The notes under the pieces are model-generated. The model made no database searches. It saw only the letters and a list, made by a program, of their open reading frames with translations, and was not told where the DNA came from. Below are positions 33,683 through 43,123 of a stretch of DNA of 64,000 nucleotides, piece by piece; position 1 is the stretch's first letter; each line of letters begins with the position of its first letter. Both the position numbers and the translations under genes were made by a program. Source of the stretch: Rickettsiales bacterium (GTDB lineage: Bacteria > Pseudomonadota > Alphaproteobacteria > Rickettsiales > JAJNBL01). The stretch spans positions 159,310 to 223,309 of the forward strand of contig JAJNBL010000004.1 in assembly GCA_021156175.1 (NCBI GenBank), read 5' to 3'.

Positions 33683-34765
33683 TTAAGAACATTGCGCTTT
33701 ATGGCGGAGGAAATGGTCGGCTAAAACACAGGCCATCATGGCTTCGCCTACCGGAACGGCGCGGATCCCCACGCATGGATCGTGACGGCCTTTGGTCATC
33801 ACCTCGGTGTTCTTGCCTTGCATGTCGATGGTTTTACGCGGAGTGAGGATAGAACTCGTCGGCTTTAGTGCAAAGCGTACCACGACAGGCTGGCCGCTTG
33901 AAATTCCGCCCAAAATTCCGCCCGCCTGATTCGAAAGGAACACAGGTTTAGCACCCTTCCCTTTCCCCTCGCGCATTTCATCGGCATTAGCTTCGCCCGA
34001 CAAGCTTGCAGATTCGAATCCAGCGCCAATTTCAACGCCTTTGACGGCATTGATGCTCATCATGGCTTTGGCGAGGTCCGCATCGAGTTTATCGTAGACT
34101 GGCTCACCCCAACCGGCAGGTACGCCTTCGGCTACGACTTCCACAATCGCGCCAATGGAGGAACCGGATTTCCGGATTTCATCGAGGTATACCGCCCATT
34201 CTTCGGCCATTTTTGCATCCGGGCAGAAAAAGGGATTATTGCCCACTTCCTTCCAATCCCAACGTGCGCGGTCGATTTTTTTCGTACCCATTTGAACAAG
34301 CGCGCCACGGATGGTCACAGTCTCACTCAAAATTTTCCGCGCAATCGCACCCGCTGCCACGCGCATTGCAGTTTCACGCGCGCTCGCACGTCCGCTTCCG
34401 CGATAATCACGAATCCCGTATTTCTCATGATAGGTATAATCGGCATGACCCGGGCGGAATTTCTCCGCAATATCGCCATAATCTTTCGAACGCTGATCTT
34501 CGTTATGGATGATCAGGCTGATCGGCGTTCCAGTGGTTTTGCCTTCAAATACGCCAGAGAGAATTTTCACCGTATCGGGTTCTTTGCGTTGCGTTGTATA
34601 ACGCGACTGACCGGGCTTACGCTGATCGAGGTGGATTTGGATATCGGCTTCGGTTAGAGGAATCCGCGGAGGAACACCATCCACCACACACCCAATCGCT
34701 TCGCCGTGGCTTTCGCCCCAGGTCATGAAATGGAAAAGCTTCCCCAAACCGTTGCTGCTCGACAT
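33683..34765 (-). CDS. aroC: Chorismate synthase
   Basis: Converts EPSP to chorismate, the last common step toward aromatic amino acids, folate and ubiquinone precursors, with reduced FMN. The 360-residue length is typical. Signature segments are [17 protein letters not shown] at about 17-33, [29 protein letters not shown] around 104-132, and the C-terminal [15 protein letters not shown]. It stands alone, with a 217-base noncoding gap downstream and a palindromic repeat upstream. Its presence suggests aromatic synthesis is at least partly retained. Confidence 0.97.
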   Translation of the reverse strand: MSSSNGLGKLFHFMTWGESHGEAIGCVVDGVPPRIPLTEADIQIHLDQRKPGQSRYTTQRKEPDTVKILSGVFEGKTTGTPISLIIHNEDQRSKDYGDIAEKFRPGHADYTYHEKYGIRDYRGSGRASARETAMRVAAGAIARKILSETVTIRGALVQMGTKKIDRARWDWKEVGNNPFFCPDAKMAEEWAVYLDEIRKSGSSIGAIVEVVAEGVPAGWGEPVYDKLDADLAKAMMSINAVKGVEIGAGFESASLSGEANADEMREGKGKGAKPVFLSNQAGGILGGISSGQPVVVRFALKPTSSILTPRKTIDMQGKNTEVMTKGRHDPCVGIRAVPVGEAMMACVLADHFLRHKAQCS

Positions 34766-34800
34766 GTATTCTTTCCGATTCCTTGACTAACCTTTCCGTA

Positions 34801-34890
34801 GTCGTCATTGCGAGGAGTGAAGCGACGAAGCAATCCAGTTTTCTTTTTTAAGGCCTGGATCGCTTCGTTTCACTCGCGATGACGACCTTT
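34801..34890. repeat. Dispersed palindrome, family 1 (short arms)
   Basis: Begins GTCGTCATTGCGAGGAGTGA, has GCAATCCAG in the left arm, a T-rich loop, and ends TCACTCGCGATGACGACC. The right arm carries GATCGCTTCG and GCGATGAC variants of the usual GATTGCTTCG and GCAATGAC. It lies between fabI and aroC. Confidence 0.9.
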
Positions 34891-34920
34891 TTTGGAGTTA
34901 CTACCCCTTGCTATTCCTAC

Positions 34921-35781
34921 CTACGCCGCGCTGTTTTCACCTTTCGGTGCTAAGGTCATATCCGGCGCTTCTGGGTTTTTCATACCCACAATATGGTAGC
35001 CCGAATCAACATGCATCACTTCTCCGGTCATACCGGTGCCCAGATCGCTCATTAAATAGAGCGCGGAGTTACCCACCTCTTCGATCGTCGTATTGCGACG
35101 GAGCGGAGAATTAAGCTCATTCCATTTGAGGATATAGTTAAAGTCGCCAATACCGGATGCCGCCAGCGTTTTAATTGGGCCCGCAGAAATCGCATTCACA
35201 CGGATACCGTCTTTGCCTAAATCAGACGCCAAATACCGTACACTTGCTTCCAATGCCGCTTTGCATACGCCCATCACGTTATAATGTGGCATCACGCGTT
35301 CCGCGCCATAATAGGTCAATGTCACGATACTGCCGCCTTTGGTCATAAGTGGCAATGCGCGCTGCGTGATCGCAGTTAATGAGTAAACAGAGACATTCAT
35401 GGAGTTCGCAAAATTCCCGAAGGAGGTATCCACATACCGGCCTTTAAGTTCGTCTTTATCCGAGAACGCTACCGCGTGGAGGATGAAATCAATCGAGCCC
35501 CAAGCTTTCTTCAAATGATCGAACACGGCATCGATGCTTGCAAAATCCGCTACATCGCATGGCAACACAATCTTTGAGCCAAGCGTTTCTGCCAATGGTT
35601 CAACGCGCTTCTTAAACGCATCGCCTGCGTAGGTAAATGCCAACTCCGCGCCTTGTGCATGGAGCACTTGGGAAACGCCCCAGGCAATCGAACGGTTATT
35701 CGCCAGGCCAAAAATAATGCCCCGCTTGCCTTTCATTAAATCGCCTTTGAAAATACGAGGTTCGTTGTGTTGTTCTGTCAT
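34921..35781 (-). CDS. fabI: Enoyl-ACP reductase FabI
   Basis: NADH-dependent reductase that completes each cycle of type II fatty-acid synthesis. The 286-residue protein is a short-chain dehydrogenase with FGLANNRSIAWG at about 24-35 (atypical Gly-rich loop of FabI), Tyr157, and the catalytic Tyr167-x6-Lys174 (YNVMGVCK). I chose the ATG at 35781, preceded by AAGGA; an in-frame ATG at 35814 has no ribosome-binding site. It is the target of triclosan-type inhibitors. It lies 42 bases downstream of the lipoprotein gene on the same strand. Confidence 0.95.
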   Translation of the reverse strand: MTEQHNEPRIFKGDLMKGKRGIIFGLANNRSIAWGVSQVLHAQGAELAFTYAGDAFKKRVEPLAETLGSKIVLPCDVADFASIDAVFDHLKKAWGSIDFILHAVAFSDKDELKGRYVDTSFGNFANSMNVSVYSLTAITQRALPLMTKGGSIVTLTYYGAERVMPHYNVMGVCKAALEASVRYLASDLGKDGIRVNAISAGPIKTLAASGIGDFNYILKWNELNSPLRRNTTIEEVGNSALYLMSDLGTGMTGEVMHVDSGYHIVGMKNPEAPDMTLAPKGENSAA

Positions 35782-35823
35782 AGTTCCTTCAACCACTTTA
35801 TTATTATTCTTCACACTATTATT

Positions 35824-36342
35824 CTAACGGGTTGGCGCTGGAGCTGGCGGTATTAGCGCTGGTGCGGCCATCACTTCCCATATTCCCTCCGGGTTCCGAC
35901 AAGCAGTACCCGCTGATTCATAAGGTTTGCCCGATACTTCGATACGCTGGCGGTATTCCCGGCAATATCTTCCATTTTCATGTTGGAATGTGCGATCAGG
36001 AGTCACCACTCCGTTCACACCTGTCTCTGGGTTTTTCCACTCCGCAGCGGTGCGGGTCTTAAGGGTTTCAAGCGCACGTTGGGAGGCATAATTATAGTAA
36101 GCCACATCCATATTGTTCAGTTTCTCGCCCACCGATGCAATCAGCGATTCGCCAAGCAAGGTATCTGCAAGCACGGCCGACAATGGCGGCTCAGTCGGAG
36201 CCAATGCCGCACCCACGGTATTCGGAGCCGCATTCTGAAAATTTTGCAGCGGGACACAGGCAGAAAGCAATACCACCAACGCGAGGCCCATTGCACAAGT
36301 TTGCATACGGCGGATAGACAATATAAACATAGACAATCCCAT
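35824..36342 (-). CDS. Surface lipoprotein, RT0821/17-kDa antigen-like
   Basis: A 172-residue predicted outer-membrane lipoprotein. The lipobox LLSAC places the acylated cysteine at residue 29. The C-terminal half has DRTFQHENGRYCREYRQRIE and SAGTACRNPEGIWEV, the C-terminal pattern of the rickettsial 17-kDa/RT0821 surface antigen family. The usual glycine-zipper segment is poorly developed here. Start is ambiguous between 36342 and 36330; the second has a GGGA site 6 bases away. It likely supports envelope integrity. It precedes fabI without functional relation. Confidence 0.75.
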   Translation of the reverse strand: MGLSMFILSIRRMQTCAMGLALVVLLSACVPLQNFQNAAPNTVGAALAPTEPPLSAVLADTLLGESLIASVGEKLNNMDVAYYNYASQRALETLKTRTAAEWKNPETGVNGVVTPDRTFQHENGRYCREYRQRIEVSGKPYESAGTACRNPEGIWEVMAAPALIPPAPAPTR

Positions 36343-36416
36343 TTGGATGAACTCTTACGCCAAAAACTATACACATCTTCCCTCGGACATGCAAATGTCA
36401 AAGTTAGAACAAGCAA

Positions 36417-36503
36417 AAGAGGTCGTCATTGCGAGTCCCGTAGGGCGAAGCAATCCAGCTTTTTTCTGGATCGCTTCGTTTCACTCGCGATGACGACCTC
36501 TTC
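36417..36503. repeat. Dispersed palindrome, family 1 (short arms)
   Basis: Begins AAGAGGTCGTCATTGCGAG, has a distinct left segment TCCCGTAGGGCGAAG, a short T loop, and ends TCACTCGCGATGACGACCTC. It lies between the divergent lipoprotein and cation-transporter genes. Confidence 0.9.
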
Positions 36504-36611
36504 TAGGGCTTCCATCTCTTGATTATACCCAAAGCCAGATTCAAGTTGAACATTCCGAGCTTGTCTTTATACTTCCCCCTGATCGCCCGGCCTTAACCTC
36601 TAAGGACACGC

Positions 36612-37565
36612 ATGCACGATAGCCTATCCTCCTCAATTGCCCCTTCTCAAAAGACGATTTCTTTTGAGCGCAGGGCCTTTCTTACCCGGGCATCAAGCTA
36701 TGCTTCGGTCGGGGTGGCGCTCTCTATTATCATTATTAAGCTGATTGCCTGGACGCTTACCGATTCGCTCAGCCTGCTTTCCTCGTTAGTCGATTCAGCG
36801 CTGGATGTCAGCGTCTCCCTGTTGAATCTCTTTGCGATTGGCTATGCGCTCATGCCGCCCGATGAGGACCACCGTTTCGGGCACGGGAAAGCGGAAGATA
36901 TCGCAGCACTGTTGCAAGGCGCATTTATTGCAGGTTCCGGCTTATTTATTACTGTTGAAGCCTTACAGCGGATTTTTAATCCACGACCTATTGAGAGCGG
37001 AGAGATCGGCATTATCGTGATGCTTATTTCCACCGCCTTGACGATTGGCCTTGTGCTCTTCCAACGGTTTGTAGTGCGGCAAACTGGTTCGACCTTAGTG
37101 AAAGCCGATTCGCTCCATTACACCACTGATATCGCTGCTAATATAGTGGTGATCGTCTCCTTCGTGGTGCTCATGTTTACCGACTGGTATTGGGTGGATT
37201 CGTTCCTCGCACTCGTGATTGCGGCCTATATTTTAAATGGTGCACGGCTTGTGGCCAAAGGCGCCTTTGACCGTTTAATGGACAAAGAATTTACGGATGA
37301 AGAGCGCCAGAAAATCAAAGATCTTATTCTCTCCCACCCTGATGTTAAGGGCATGCATGATTTACGCACGCGCCATGTGGGATTCCGCCCGTTTATCCAG
37401 TTCCATTTGGAGCTTGATGGACATATCACCTTGGATGAGGCGCACAGGATTGCCGATGAGGTGGAAGATGCGATCATGCAGGCCTATCCGAATGCAGGAG
37501 TGATCACTCACCAAGATCCTTTTGAAGATGGCAACAAACACACAGCACGGCATGAACATTTATGA
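36612..37565 (+). CDS. Cation diffusion facilitator (CzcD/FieF type)
   Basis: Inner-membrane divalent-metal/proton antiporter of 317 residues. Six transmembrane helices span about residues 30-215, and the cytoplasmic dimerisation domain follows. Metal site residues are visible: D61 and D65 in SLVDSALD (helix 2), H169 and D173 in HYTTDIAAN (helix 5), giving a D-D-H-D site as in FieF/YiiP, which carries zinc and iron. The DEDHRFGHGKAE loop at 84-95 is also family-typical. The stop overlaps the start of the next gene by four bases (ATGA), so translation of both is coupled. Confidence 0.92.
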   Translation: MHDSLSSSIAPSQKTISFERRAFLTRASSYASVGVALSIIIIKLIAWTLTDSLSLLSSLVDSALDVSVSLLNLFAIGYALMPPDEDHRFGHGKAEDIAALLQGAFIAGSGLFITVEALQRIFNPRPIESGEIGIIVMLISTALTIGLVLFQRFVVRQTGSTLVKADSLHYTTDIAANIVVIVSFVVLMFTDWYWVDSFLALVIAAYILNGARLVAKGAFDRLMDKEFTDEERQKIKDLILSHPDVKGMHDLRTRHVGFRPFIQFHLELDGHITLDEAHRIADEVEDAIMQAYPNAGVITHQDPFEDGNKHTARHEHL

Positions 37566-38161
37566 TCCCTAGCGACTCTCCTTCCCTTTCCCCCCAGAAG
37601 CCTCGCGATAAATGGTTTTTCGCGTTTTTTATTCTGGCGATTATTGGTGTTTCGATTTATGCCGCAAACCATAGTCCCTCAGGGATAAAAGTTCCTGGCG
37701 TTTACCAGATGGAGCCTCAAGCTCTCATGCCAACGGAATTTCAGGATGAAGCGGGCAATATACTTACCACCGCTGATCTTACGGGCCAGGTGACGATCCT
37801 CCATTTTTGGGCGACTTGGTGCGCTCCGTGTATTGAAGAGTTACCGGAACTCAATGAGTTTAAGAAATCTGAGATTGGCCAGGCGGTTCGCATTGTTCCG
37901 ATTTCGGTTGATGCTACTTCGAGCTCCCATGTTCGCGCGTTTTATAAAAGCCACGGTATTGATGCACTTGATCTTTACGCGGATCCTCAGCAAAGCGCTT
38001 TCCATAGCTTAGCTTCCGTCCCTGCCTTGCCGACGACCATCATATTAAATGCTCAAGGTCAACAGGTTGCGAGTATTCGGGGCGCGTTTAACTGGAAGCG
38101 CGATGAGATGAAAGCATTGTTACACCATTATATTACGGGGGAAACTCCTATAGATAAATAA
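37562..38161 (+). CDS. TlpA-like membrane-anchored thioredoxin
   Basis: A 199-residue protein with a single N-terminal transmembrane anchor (residues 18-34) and a periplasmic thioredoxin fold. The active site WCAPC has cysteines 87 and 90, and a cis-proline follows in VPALPTTI. TlpA/ResA/CcmG-type proteins reduce disulfides in the periplasm, often for cytochrome c or copper-centre assembly. No cytochrome maturation genes are adjacent; it is coupled to the metal transporter by a 4-base overlap, which may point to metal handling. Substrate unknown. Confidence 0.88.
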   Translation: MIPSDSPSLSPQKPRDKWFFAFFILAIIGVSIYAANHSPSGIKVPGVYQMEPQALMPTEFQDEAGNILTTADLTGQVTILHFWATWCAPCIEELPELNEFKKSEIGQAVRIVPISVDATSSSHVRAFYKSHGIDALDLYADPQQSAFHSLASVPALPTTIILNAQGQQVASIRGAFNWKRDEMKALLHHYITGETPIDK

Positions 38162-38181
38162 GGGGTAGAAGCCTCACAAGA

Positions 38182-38274
38182 CGTCGTCATTGCGAGCAGA
38201 GCGAAGCAATCCAGCCCTAAAGTAAAAACTGGATTGCTTCTTCGTCGTTCCTCCTCCTCGCAATGACGACCTCT
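38182..38274. repeat. Dispersed palindrome, family 1
   Basis: Begins ACGTCGTCATTGCGAGCAG, contains GCAATCCAG and the loop CCCTAAAGTAAAAAC, and ends CTCCTCGCAATGACGACCTC. The right arm is longer than the left by a TTCGTCGTTCCTCC insertion. It lies between the tlpA-like gene and glnB. Confidence 0.88.
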
Positions 38275-38279
38275 GCTAG

Positions 38280-38654
<375 letters not shown>

Positions 38655-38662
38655 TGGCATTT

Positions 38663-38769
38663 TGTCATTCCCGCGGAGGCGGGAATCCAATACTTAAAGA
38701 ACTCGTAAAAATTCTGTTCGTCTGCCTCCCTATGACTACAATAGATCCCCGCCTCCGCGGGGATGACAA
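38663..38769. repeat. Dispersed palindrome, family 2
   Basis: Left arm TGTCATTCCCGCGGAGGCGG at about 38664-38683, right arm CCCCGCCTCCGCGGGGATGACA at the end, with a spacer of about 60 bases. It lies directly after glnB and may serve as its transcript end. The spacer differs from the copy at 17381, while the arms are conserved. Confidence 0.85.
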
Positions 38770-38870
38770 CATTCCACACGAGTGAACAACAACAGTCCAT
38801 GACATATTATCAAAAAATTTCTTCTTTCTCCATTGACTGTTAACTTTGAAAGAGCATACTCAAACAAAAC

Positions 38871-38883
38871 GATAATCATTCTC
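38871..38883. promoter_or_regulatory. Fur-like box upstream of the RND operon
   Basis: GATAATCATTCTC fits the 6-1-6 Fur motif GATAAT-n-ATTATC in 12 of 13 positions. It is 20-32 bases before the ATG of the membrane fusion protein and just downstream of a possible promoter (TTGACT at 38833-38838, CATACT at 38855-38860, 16-base spacer). This would place the efflux operon under iron or manganese control by a Fur/Mur-type repressor. Confidence 0.45.
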
Positions 38884-38902
38884 AAGTAGTTTTTACACCC
38901 TT

Positions 38903-40009
38903 ATGCCCTACGTACAGCCAGTGAATCGTAAGTCTTTTGTCGTTGGGATTGTTCTCCTACTCGTGCTTGCTGCAAGCTATATGGGCTATAAACTTTTTTT
39001 CCAGGACAGCATTACCAAAGAAACACCAATCATCTCCGTTACCACCGCAATCGTGGGAAAAGTAAAGCTCCATGACAGCGTGGAAGTGTTAGGCAATGCC
39101 TATGCAAATGAGTCGATTACCATTACCTCCAACGTGAGCGAGCCTATCCAGGCCATCCGTTTTTCGGACGGGCAGCGGGTAAAAAAAGGTGCTGTGATCG
39201 CGCTGCTCCAACAAGATGAAGAGCAGGCGCAGCTCAAAGCCGCAACCGTTCAGCTGCAAGAACATCAACGTGAACTTGCACGGCTTAAGACCCTTATTGC
39301 CAATAAGGCTGCGGCGAAACGGGAACTTGATGAGCGCAAGACATTAATCGAAGTGACTGAGCAGCAAATCAAAGAAATTACAGCACGTATTGAAGATCGC
39401 ACACTTCGTGCTCCCTTTGATGGGCGCCTCGGGGTTCGCCGATTAAGCGTGGGCGCGCTGGTTCAGCCCGGACAAGCTATTACGACGCTCGATGATACCG
39501 ATACAATCAAGTTGGATTTCAATATCCCGGAATCGACTGTTCCTCGCCTGAAACCCGGAGTTCCCATCGAAGCACGCAACGATGGGATTGGGGATAAAGT
39601 TTTCTACGGCACGGTTGATACGATCGACACACGGATTGATCCGGTTACGCGTTCGGTTCTTGTGCGGGCGATTCTCCCGAATGATGAGGGACTGATCCGA
39701 TCAGGGATGTTGATGCAGGTAACACTTCTGGAAAACGAACGGGAAACCTTTGTGATCCCCGAGGAAGCGATCTTCCAAAAGCAAGTGAAACATTATGTTT
39801 TCCGTATCACGCCGGAAAGCACAATCGAAGAATGCGAAGTGACGATTGGCACGCGCCGTCCAGGAAAAGTCGAAGTGACGAACGGCCTTGTCGAAGGCGA
39901 TCAGGTGGTGGTCCGGGGCTTGAATATGGTGCGTCCAGGACAGAAGGTGACGGTGAAGAACGCCTCTTCTGATGCGGCAGCCTCACCTACAAAGCCTTCA
40001 AAGGAGTAG
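38903..40009 (+). CDS. RND efflux membrane fusion protein
   Basis: Periplasmic adaptor of a tripartite efflux pump, 368 residues. An N-terminal transmembrane anchor (residues 12-30) replaces the usual lipobox. The biotinyl-lipoyl-like halves flank an alpha-hairpin of about 60 residues (QLKAATVQLQEHQRELARLK region), followed by APFDGRLGVRRLSVGALVQPG, and the beta-barrel and membrane-proximal domains to the C-terminus. No ribosome-binding site is visible at the ATG. It is 6 bases upstream of the permease and starts a three-gene operon behind a Fur-like box. Closest in style to the MexH/YhiU-type adaptors; substrate unknown. Confidence 0.9.
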   Translation: MPYVQPVNRKSFVVGIVLLLVLAASYMGYKLFFQDSITKETPIISVTTAIVGKVKLHDSVEVLGNAYANESITITSNVSEPIQAIRFSDGQRVKKGAVIALLQQDEEQAQLKAATVQLQEHQRELARLKTLIANKAAAKRELDERKTLIEVTEQQIKEITARIEDRTLRAPFDGRLGVRRLSVGALVQPGQAITTLDDTDTIKLDFNIPESTVPRLKPGVPIEARNDGIGDKVFYGTVDTIDTRIDPVTRSVLVRAILPNDEGLIRSGMLMQVTLLENERETFVIPEEAIFQKQVKHYVFRITPESTIEECEVTIGTRRPGKVEVTNGLVEGDQVVVRGLNMVRPGQKVTVKNASSDAAASPTKPSKE

Positions 40010-40015
40010 GTCGGG

Positions 40016-43000
40016 ATGTTTCTTTCAGATATTTCCGTCAAGCGCCCTGTTTTTGCTGCGGTAATGAATCTGTTGCTGATTGCATTCGGACTTGTTTCCT
40101 TCTCCCGCTTACCATTACGCGAATATCCTGATATCGACCCGCCTATTGTTTCGATTACTACGAATTACCGCGGTGCTGCGGCCAATGTGATTGAAAACCG
40201 AATTACCCAAGTTATTGAAGACCGCATTGCCGGTGTGGAAGGGATAAAAAGCATCTCCTCCCAAAGCAGCGATGGCCGCTCCAGCGTGACGGTGGAATTC
40301 AATATTAAACGTAATATTGATGACGCCGCCAACGATATCCGCGACCGTGTATCGGGCATCTTGGGCAATTTGCCCGAGGAAGCGGATCCGCCGGAAGTCC
40401 AAAAGGCGAATGCCGATGATGACGTAATCCTTTGGCTTCTGCTCACGGGCAAAGACATGAGTGTGTCGAATTTAAGCGATTACGCGCGCCGCTATATTCA
40501 AGATAGTTTCTCGGCACTTGATGGCGTGTCGCGTGTTCGGATTGGAGGTGGGCAAGATCAGGCCATGCGCATCTGGATCAATCGTGATGCTTTGGCTGCG
40601 CGCAATCTGACTGTCGATGATATTGAGAAGGCACTTCGCGAGGAAAATGTTGAACTTCCCGCAGGTTCGATTGAGTCTTTAACTCGCGACTTTACCGTGC
40701 GGATGCAGCGGGGTTATAACACACCCCAAGATTTCCGTAACCTTGTCCTTGCGCGCGGGGTGGATGGGTATCTGGTGCGTTTAGGCGATGTTGCCCGCGT
40801 CGGTGTGGAAGCAGCAGAACGCCGGAGCATTTTAAAGGGCAACGGCGTACCTTTAGTCGGGGTTGGGATTATCAAGCAATCCAAAGCAAATACTTTGGAC
40901 GTAGCACGGCTGGCGAAAGCGGAGATGGCGCGCATCAACCAGACTCTTCCTTCTAGTATGACACTCAGAGAAGGCTTTGATAACAGTGTCTTTATTGAAA
41001 GCGCGGTGCATGAGGTGTATCTAACACTTTATATCGCAATTGCCTTGGTGGTGATTGTGATTTACGCCTTTCTTGGAAATGTCCGAGCGATGCTTGTCCC
41101 TTCCGTTGCAGTGCCGGTGTGTTTGATCGGTTCATTCATTATCCTCTATGCGTTTGGGTTCACGATCAACCTACTCACCCTCCTTGCCCTTGTTCTTGCG
41201 ATCGGATTGGTCGTGGATGATGCGATTGTGGTAATTGAAAATATCCACCGGCGGATTGAAATGGGCGAATCTCGCCTGATTGCAGCGTATCGCGGGACGC
41301 GTCAAGTGGGCTTTGCCGTCATTGCCACTACCGTTGTACTGATTGCGGTATTTATTCCGATTACCTTCCTTGAGGGCGATATTGGACGGTTATTCAGCGA
41401 GTTCGCGGTCACGATGTCTGCCGCTGTATTGCTCTCCGCTTTCGTGGCGTTGACTTTCTCGCCGATGCTTTCTTCCAAAATTCTTGATCGTCATGGCGAA
41501 GGTAATCGTTTCACGAGACGGCTCGATGCCTGGTTTAATGTGTTGCACGATTATTATGTGGCTTCGCTGAAAGCCGTTCTCCACCGTTCCAAGCTCATGA
41601 TCGGAGTGTTGGTGGGGTTATTGGCGTTATGTATTGCCCTGTTTCAGATTATCCCCAGTGAATTCGCGCCAAAAGAAGATCGCGGTGCTTTCTCTATTAT
41701 GATTAAAGGTCCGGAAGGCGCTTCATATGACTATATGATTGAGCATTTAAATGAGATTGAAAAACGTTTAACCCCCTTACGCGAAAGTGGAGAATTTACG
41801 ACCGTCTTAACGCGCGCTCCTAATAGCTTTAGCGCAGGTACGTTTAATGATGCATCCGCAACAGTTGTCTTAAGCCCTTGGAATTCTGGACGCAAACCCA
41901 TTGGCTATTATTTGCAGAAGGTACGAGAGTTGACCTCCGATATCACCGGCGTGCAAATTTTTCCCGTCGCTCGCCAGGCCCTCGGCGGAGGAAGCAGCAA
42001 GCCAATACAGTTTGTACTGGGTGGTTCAAGCTATGAGGAGCTTGTCAAATGGCGTGACATTATCATGAACAAAGCCCTAGAAAACCCTGGCCTTGTAGGG
42101 CTTGATCAGGATTATCGCGAGACCCGCCCGCAGATTGGCATCACGATTAACCGTGACCGCGCAGGCGATTTAGGTGTGCCCGTTGCCGTGATAAACCAGA
42201 CGTTGGAAAGCATGCTCGGCTCCCGCCGTGTGACCACCTATATCGATCGCGGCGAAGAATACGATGTGATCCTGGAGAGCGAAAAGGACATGAAGCAAAG
42301 TCCGCTCGATATCACGAATATTTATGTTCGCTCGGAGCGCACTAAGGAACTGATTCCGTTATCAAACCTCGTTTCGATCAGTGAATTCGCAGATGCTTCT
42401 ACGCTCAAACGTTATAACCGCTTGCGGAGCATCACCTTCGAGGCCAATCTTGCTGATGGTTATTCGCTGGGAGAAGGATTGGGGTATCTTGAGAATCTCG
42501 TCCGCACTGAACTTCCCGCTGGTGCACATATTGATTATAAAGGCGAATCGCAGCGCTATAAAGATTCCGGCTCTTCGATGTATTTGGTATTTGGGTTAGC
42601 GTTGGTTGTGGTATTCCTCGTCCTCGCCGGCCAGTTTGAAAGCTTTGTGCTTCCGCTCATCGTGATGCTCACCGTACCGCTTGCTATCAGTGGGGCATTG
42701 GTCGCGTTGTGGTTGACCGGGCAGACATTGAATATTTATAGCCAAATCGGTTTAATTATCCTTGTCGGACTGGCGGCGAAAAACGGGATTCTGATTGTGG
42801 AATTCGTTAACCAATTGCGCGATGAGGGCGTGGAGTTTTATGAGGCCATTGTTGAGGCAGCCGCGAAGCGGTTGCGCCCCATCATCATGACGAGTTTTGC
42901 AACCGTTATGGGTGCCTTCCCGCTGATTATTTCTTCCGGCGCAGGCGCTGAAACCCGCCAAGTGATTGGGATTGTGATTTTTGCGGGCGTCTCATTCTCG

Positions 43001-43123
43001 ACCATCTTGACCCTCTTTATTGTGCCGGTGATGTATCGGTTGCTTGCCAAAAATTCAGCCTCACCCGAAGCAACTTCCCGGCGCTTGGAATCTCTGCTCA
43101 AGGAGCATGATCATGTCTCGTAA
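40016..43123 (+). CDS. RND efflux permease (HAE-1 family)
   Basis: Inner-membrane proton/drug antiporter of 1035 residues with 12 transmembrane helices and two large periplasmic porter loops. The proton-relay aspartates D401 and D402 (GLVVDDAIVVIENI) are in helix 4, as in AcrB D407/D408. The N-terminal FLSDISVKRPVFAAVMN and the second-half VGLAAKNGILIVEFVNQ are family hallmarks. It follows its adaptor by 6 bases, and its last 11 bases overlap the outer-membrane channel gene. Substrates cannot be predicted; toxic lipids, metabolites or drugs are typical. Confidence 0.95.
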   Translation: MFLSDISVKRPVFAAVMNLLLIAFGLVSFSRLPLREYPDIDPPIVSITTNYRGAAANVIENRITQVIEDRIAGVEGIKSISSQSSDGRSSVTVEFNIKRNIDDAANDIRDRVSGILGNLPEEADPPEVQKANADDDVILWLLLTGKDMSVSNLSDYARRYIQDSFSALDGVSRVRIGGGQDQAMRIWINRDALAARNLTVDDIEKALREENVELPAGSIESLTRDFTVRMQRGYNTPQDFRNLVLARGVDGYLVRLGDVARVGVEAAERRSILKGNGVPLVGVGIIKQSKANTLDVARLAKAEMARINQTLPSSMTLREGFDNSVFIESAVHEVYLTLYIAIALVVIVIYAFLGNVRAMLVPSVAVPVCLIGSFIILYAFGFTINLLTLLALVLAIGLVVDDAIVVIENIHRRIEMGESRLIAAYRGTRQVGFAVIATTVVLIAVFIPITFLEGDIGRLFSEFAVTMSAAVLLSAFVALTFSPMLSSKILDRHGEGNRFTRRLDAWFNVLHDYYVASLKAVLHRSKLMIGVLVGLLALCIALFQIIPSEFAPKEDRGAFSIMIKGPEGASYDYMIEHLNEIEKRLTPLRESGEFTTVLTRAPNSFSAGTFNDASATVVLSPWNSGRKPIGYYLQKVRELTSDITGVQIFPVARQALGGGSSKPIQFVLGGSSYEELVKWRDIIMNKALENPGLVGLDQDYRETRPQIGITINRDRAGDLGVPVAVINQTLESMLGSRRVTTYIDRGEEYDVILESEKDMKQSPLDITNIYVRSERTKELIPLSNLVSISEFADASTLKRYNRLRSITFEANLADGYSLGEGLGYLENLVRTELPAGAHIDYKGESQRYKDSGSSMYLVFGLALVVVFLVLAGQFESFVLPLIVMLTVPLAISGALVALWLTGQTLNIYSQIGLIILVGLAAKNGILIVEFVNQLRDEGVEFYEAIVEAAAKRLRPIIMTSFATVMGAFPLIISSGAGAETRQVIGIVIFAGVSFSTILTLFIVPVMYRLLAKNSASPEATSRRLESLLKEHDHVS

